This document shows positions 14,824 to 17,123 of a DNA stretch of 17,123 nucleotides, in pieces. Every line of letters begins with the position of its first letter. Position 1 is the first letter of the stretch. Position numbers and translations under genes: made by a program. Source of the stretch: DATKZH01 sp964475955 (GTDB lineage Bacteria > Planctomycetota > Planctomycetia > Pirellulales > Thermoguttaceae); NCBI GenBank assembly GCA_964475955.1, contig CAYYZY010000170.1:1-17123 (forward strand). The letters are read 5' to 3'. The notes below the pieces were generated by a model. The model searched no databases. It had not been told where the DNA came from and saw only the letters and a program-made list of their open reading frames with translations.

Positions 14824-15582
14824 CTAGCACGGGTTCAGCCCCCCGAATCGTCGGTCGCGGGCGGCGAACTCCCGGATGGCCTGGTGGAGCTGCCGTTCGT
14901 CGAATTCGGGCCAGCAGGCCTGCGTCACCCAGATTTCCGCGTAGCTGATCTGCCACAGGAGGAAGTTGCTGACGCGCATCTCGCCGGCCGTGCGGATCAA
15001 GAGGTCGGGGTCGGGCGTGCCGGCGGTATAGAGATGGGCGGCGAACACTTGTTCGTCGAGTTGGTCGGGGGAGAGTCGGCCCTGTTCGACCTGCCGGGCG
15101 ATCGCGCGAACCGTGTCGAGCAGTTCCGCCCGGCCCCCGTAGTTGACGGCCAGCGAGAGGTGCAGGCCCGGATTGTCGCGGGTCATGGCGACCGTCTTGT
15201 CCATTTCGCGCAGCACCCCGTCGGGGATTCCCTCACGCCGGCCGATGATCGTCACGCGGACCCGGTTTTCCATGATCGTGGAGCGCTCCTCGATCATGTA
15301 CTGCTCGAGCAGGTGCATGAGGAACTCGAGTTCGGGCCGGGGGCGTTTCCAGTTTTCACTGGAAAGACAGTAGAGGGTGAGCTGCTCGATCCCGAGTCGG
15401 GTGCATTCCTCCGTGGTGCGCCGCACGCTGGCCACCCCGTGGCGATGCCCCTCGATCCGGGGGAGCCCCTGGCGCTCGGCCCAGCGCCCGTTGCCGTCCA
15501 TGATTACGGCGATGTGCCGGGGGCGCCTGGCGCGCGGCACGTCCTCCAGACCACCCGCAATCGTGACAGACGGCTCGGACAT
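14824..15582 (-). CDS. uppS: Isoprenyl transferase, undecaprenyl diphosphate synthase
   Basis: Predicted 252-residue cis-prenyltransferase that condenses farnesyl diphosphate with isopentenyl diphosphate to make the C55 carrier lipid for peptidoglycan and surface glycans. Motifs are complete: HIAVIMDGNGRWA (23-35) with the catalytic Asp29, LYCLSSENWKRP (70-81), LAVNYGGRAEL (144-154) and DLLIRTAGEMRVSNFLLWQ (193-211), followed by YAEIWVT. Length is normal. The ATG at 15582 has a GGGGGG tract about 5 bases upstream. It lies 15 bases after purA, so the two probably share a transcript. Confidence 0.95.
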   Translation of the reverse strand: MSEPSVTIAGGLEDVPRARRPRHIAVIMDGNGRWAERQGLPRIEGHRHGVASVRRTTEECTRLGIEQLTLYCLSSENWKRPRPELEFLMHLLEQYMIEERSTIMENRVRVTIIGRREGIPDGVLREMDKTVAMTRDNPGLHLSLAVNYGGRAELLDTVRAIARQVEQGRLSPDQLDEQVFAAHLYTAGTPDPDLLIRTAGEMRVSNFLLWQISYAEIWVTQACWPEFDERQLHQAIREFAARDRRFGGLNPC

Positions 15583-15597
15583 CGCACCCCCCGCTGG

Positions 15598-16890
15598 TTA
15601 CCTCCCGGCGAAGATCGTTTGTTGGCGGTCCGGGCCCACGGAAGCGATTTCCACCGGACGCCCCACCAGTTCGCTGATCCGATCCAGGTAGCGCCGGGCG
15701 TTGGCCGGCAGGTCGTCGATGCGGCGCACGTCGGTGATTTCCTGCTGCCAGCCGGGCAAGGTCTCGTAGACCGACTCGACGCGGCGGAGATCGTCGACGT
15801 GGCTTGGGAAATCGGTGATGCGCCGTCCGTCGAGCTCGTACGCCACGCAGACGTTCAGCTCCGGCAAAAGGCTGAGGACGTCCAGCAGCATGACGGCCAG
15901 CACGTCGACGCCGCTGAGCCGCGCGGTGTAGCGCGTGGCGACCGCGTCGAACCAGCCGCAGCGCCGCGGTCGGCGCGTGACCGTGCCGTATTCGTTGCCG
16001 CGGTCGCGGATGTGCTGCCCCGTGTCGTTGTCCTGCTCGGTGGGGAACGGCCCCCCGCCGACGCGCGTCGTGTACGCCTTGAGGATGCCGACGACCTTAC
16101 TCACATACCGCCCGGGGACGCCGGAGCCGACCGACACGCCCACGCCGGAGCTGTTGCTTGAGGTGACGAAGGGGAAGGTGCCGTGATCGATATCGAGCAG
16201 GGCCCCTTGCGCGCCCTCGAAGAGGATCTTCTTGTCGGCGTCGACGGCCTCGAGCAGATACGCCGTGGTGTCGCCGACGAAGGGCCGAAGCCGCTCGGCG
16301 TAGCCCCGATAGAGGTCGAAGATCTCGTCGGCGTCGAGCTCGCCCTCGCCGGTTCCGCCGTCGAGGCAGTTGAGCATCTGGTTCTTTGCCCGGGTGATTT
16401 CACCGATGCGCGCGCGGAAGTCGTCGCGGTACATATCGCCGAGTCGGACGGCGAACGAGCGGCCGACCTTGTCGCGATAGCAGGGACCGATGCCCCGCTG
16501 CGTGGTGCCGATCGCCTCCCCGCCGGCGCAGCGCTTGTCGAACAGGGAGTCCTCGCGCATGTGCCAGGGGAAGATCACGTGCGCGCGGTCGCTGACCATC
16601 AGGTTCTTGTCGATCCGTACCCCGCGGGCCACGAGGGAGTCGATCTCCTCCAGCATGCTGGCCGGGTTGATCACTACGCCGCCGGCCACGACGCACTGGA
16701 CCTCGCTGCGAAAGATGCCGCTGGGAATGAGCGAGAGCTTGTAGGTCTCGGCGCCGGCGACCACCGTGTGCCCGGCGTTCGCCCCCCCCTGGTAGCGGAC
16801 GACGATCTCATGCTCCTCGGTGAGGAGGTCGACGATCTTGCCCTTCGCCTCGTCGCCCCATTGCAGACCGATCACGCACGTCGCAGGCAC
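15598..16890 (-). CDS. purA: Adenylosuccinate synthetase
   Basis: Predicted 430-residue enzyme forming adenylosuccinate from IMP, aspartate and GTP, the first committed step to AMP. With the GTG start at 16890 the numbering agrees with the E. coli enzyme: catalytic Asp13 in WGDEAKGK and His41 in GGANAGHTV. GTTQRGIGPCYRDK (128-141), EGAQGALLDIDHGTFPFVTSS (225-245) and GNEYGTVTRRPRRCGWFDAV (298-317) are all recognisable. The P-loop reads GDEAKGK where most bacteria have GDEGKGK (Gly15 to Ala). GTG is preferred over an ATG at 16956, because GAGGG lies 7 bases before it and the extra 22 residues are not homologous. It leads the uppS gene. Confidence 0.96.
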   Translation of the reverse strand: MPATCVIGLQWGDEAKGKIVDLLTEEHEIVVRYQGGANAGHTVVAGAETYKLSLIPSGIFRSEVQCVVAGGVVINPASMLEEIDSLVARGVRIDKNLMVSDRAHVIFPWHMREDSLFDKRCAGGEAIGTTQRGIGPCYRDKVGRSFAVRLGDMYRDDFRARIGEITRAKNQMLNCLDGGTGEGELDADEIFDLYRGYAERLRPFVGDTTAYLLEAVDADKKILFEGAQGALLDIDHGTFPFVTSSNSSGVGVSVGSGVPGRYVSKVVGILKAYTTRVGGGPFPTEQDNDTGQHIRDRGNEYGTVTRRPRRCGWFDAVATRYTARLSGVDVLAVMLLDVLSLLPELNVCVAYELDGRRITDFPSHVDDLRRVESVYETLPGWQQEITDVRRIDDLPANARRYLDRISELVGRPVEIASVGPDRQQTIFAGR

Positions 16891-16894
16891 CTGT

Positions 16895-16902
16895 TCACCC
16901 TC
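16895..16902 (-). promoter_or_regulatory. Ribosome binding site deciding the purA GTG start
   Basis: The minus strand reads GAGGGTGA, then ACAG, then GTG at 16890. This supports the GTG start, which also gives the family-typical N-terminus PATCVIGLQWGDE. Confidence 0.65.
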
Positions 16903-16959
16903 GGCTAATACGAGCAACCGCCCCGGGGCCCCCCGGAGCCAGATCCTCCCAAACATGCC

Positions 16960-16989
16960 ACCTTAGCATCGTTAACGATACGGCGTCAA
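16960..16989 (-). promoter_or_regulatory. Candidate purA promoter containing a 12-base palindrome
   Basis: The minus strand has TTGACG (16984-16989), an 18-base spacer and TAAGGT (16960-16965). The spacer holds the perfect palindrome ATCGTTAACGAT (16968-16979), well placed for a dimeric regulator. The -35 match is good (5/6) and the -10 match is weak (3/6). Transcription would start near 16953, past the upstream ATG at 16956, which fits the GTG start. Confidence 0.35.
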
Positions 16990-17068
16990 GAAGCCTCGTG
17001 GGCTCTCACCAGTTCCACAACCTGCCGAGGGCGGGCGAACGGCGCGGATCGAAGGTGCGGTTGGGACG

Positions 17069-17080
17069 CGGGCTAGCCCG
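17069..17080. repeat. Palindrome CGGGCTAGCCCG near the right edge
   Basis: Perfect 12-base palindrome in the last 140 bases. No gene could be recognised between 16990 and 17123. A flanking AT-richer stretch (17081-17123) may be the control region of a gene beyond the window. Confidence 0.45.
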
Positions 17081-17123
17081 AGTTTACAAGTTACGGAAGC
17101 ATGTTTGTTCTAAGTGCTTGGTT

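Noticed and set aside
14560..16161. Plus-strand open frame of about 533 codons
   Set aside because: It lies opposite uppS and purA, both with complete motifs, so it is an antisense shadow.
16891..16956. ATG start of purA at 16956
   Set aside because: The extra 22 residues do not resemble PurA; the GTG at 16890 has a ribosome site and gives E. coli-like numbering of Asp13 and His41.

Overview
The window is GC-rich and almost every convincing gene lies on the minus strand, so transcription runs from high to low coordinates. Gene content points to a planctomycete, most likely of the Pirellulales type. The reasons are a Tat-exported Gfo/Idh/MocA oxidoreductase, a very large secreted protein with beta-propeller, haem-binding (CxxCH), fibronectin III and LamG parts that resembles hydrazine synthase alpha, a small zinc-ribbon protein of a planctomycete type, and many short palindromic and heptameric intergenic repeats. 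This assignment is inference from gene style. A run of exactly 100 N (9871-9970) shows a draft or metagenome scaffold.

Right half (16990 down to 7944) is housekeeping. In transcription order it holds purA (adenylosuccinate synthetase), uppS (undecaprenyl diphosphate synthase), cdsA (phosphatidate cytidylyltransferase), a 130-residue zinc-ribbon protein, phoH, a membrane HD-domain c-di-AMP phosphodiesterase of the PgpH type, ybeY (rRNA-processing endonuclease) and a CorC/CNNM-like CBS membrane protein. The phoH-pgpH-ybeY-corC order is a classic conserved neighbourhood. uppS-cdsA is the usual lipid and cell-wall carrier pair, normally followed by other envelope genes.

Left half (7756 down to 1) is more accessory. 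It holds a left-handed beta-helix protein like the C-terminal half of sugar nucleotidylyltransferases, a divergent 557-residue GHMP sugar kinase of the galactokinase group, the 1221-residue HzsA-like multidomain secreted protein, and the N-terminal 264 residues of a Tat-exported Gfo/Idh/MocA oxidoreductase that runs off the window. The beta-helix protein and the kinase together look like a split sugar-activation module with an unknown sugar.

Intergenic spaces are unusually structured. Perfect short hairpins, several beginning with GTAGG, occur at 890-1043, 7817-7840 and 14656-14800. Seven-base tandem arrays occur at 6617-6668 and on both sides of the N gap (9767-9870, 9971-9993). No tRNA, rRNA, CRISPR array, transposase or phage gene was seen.
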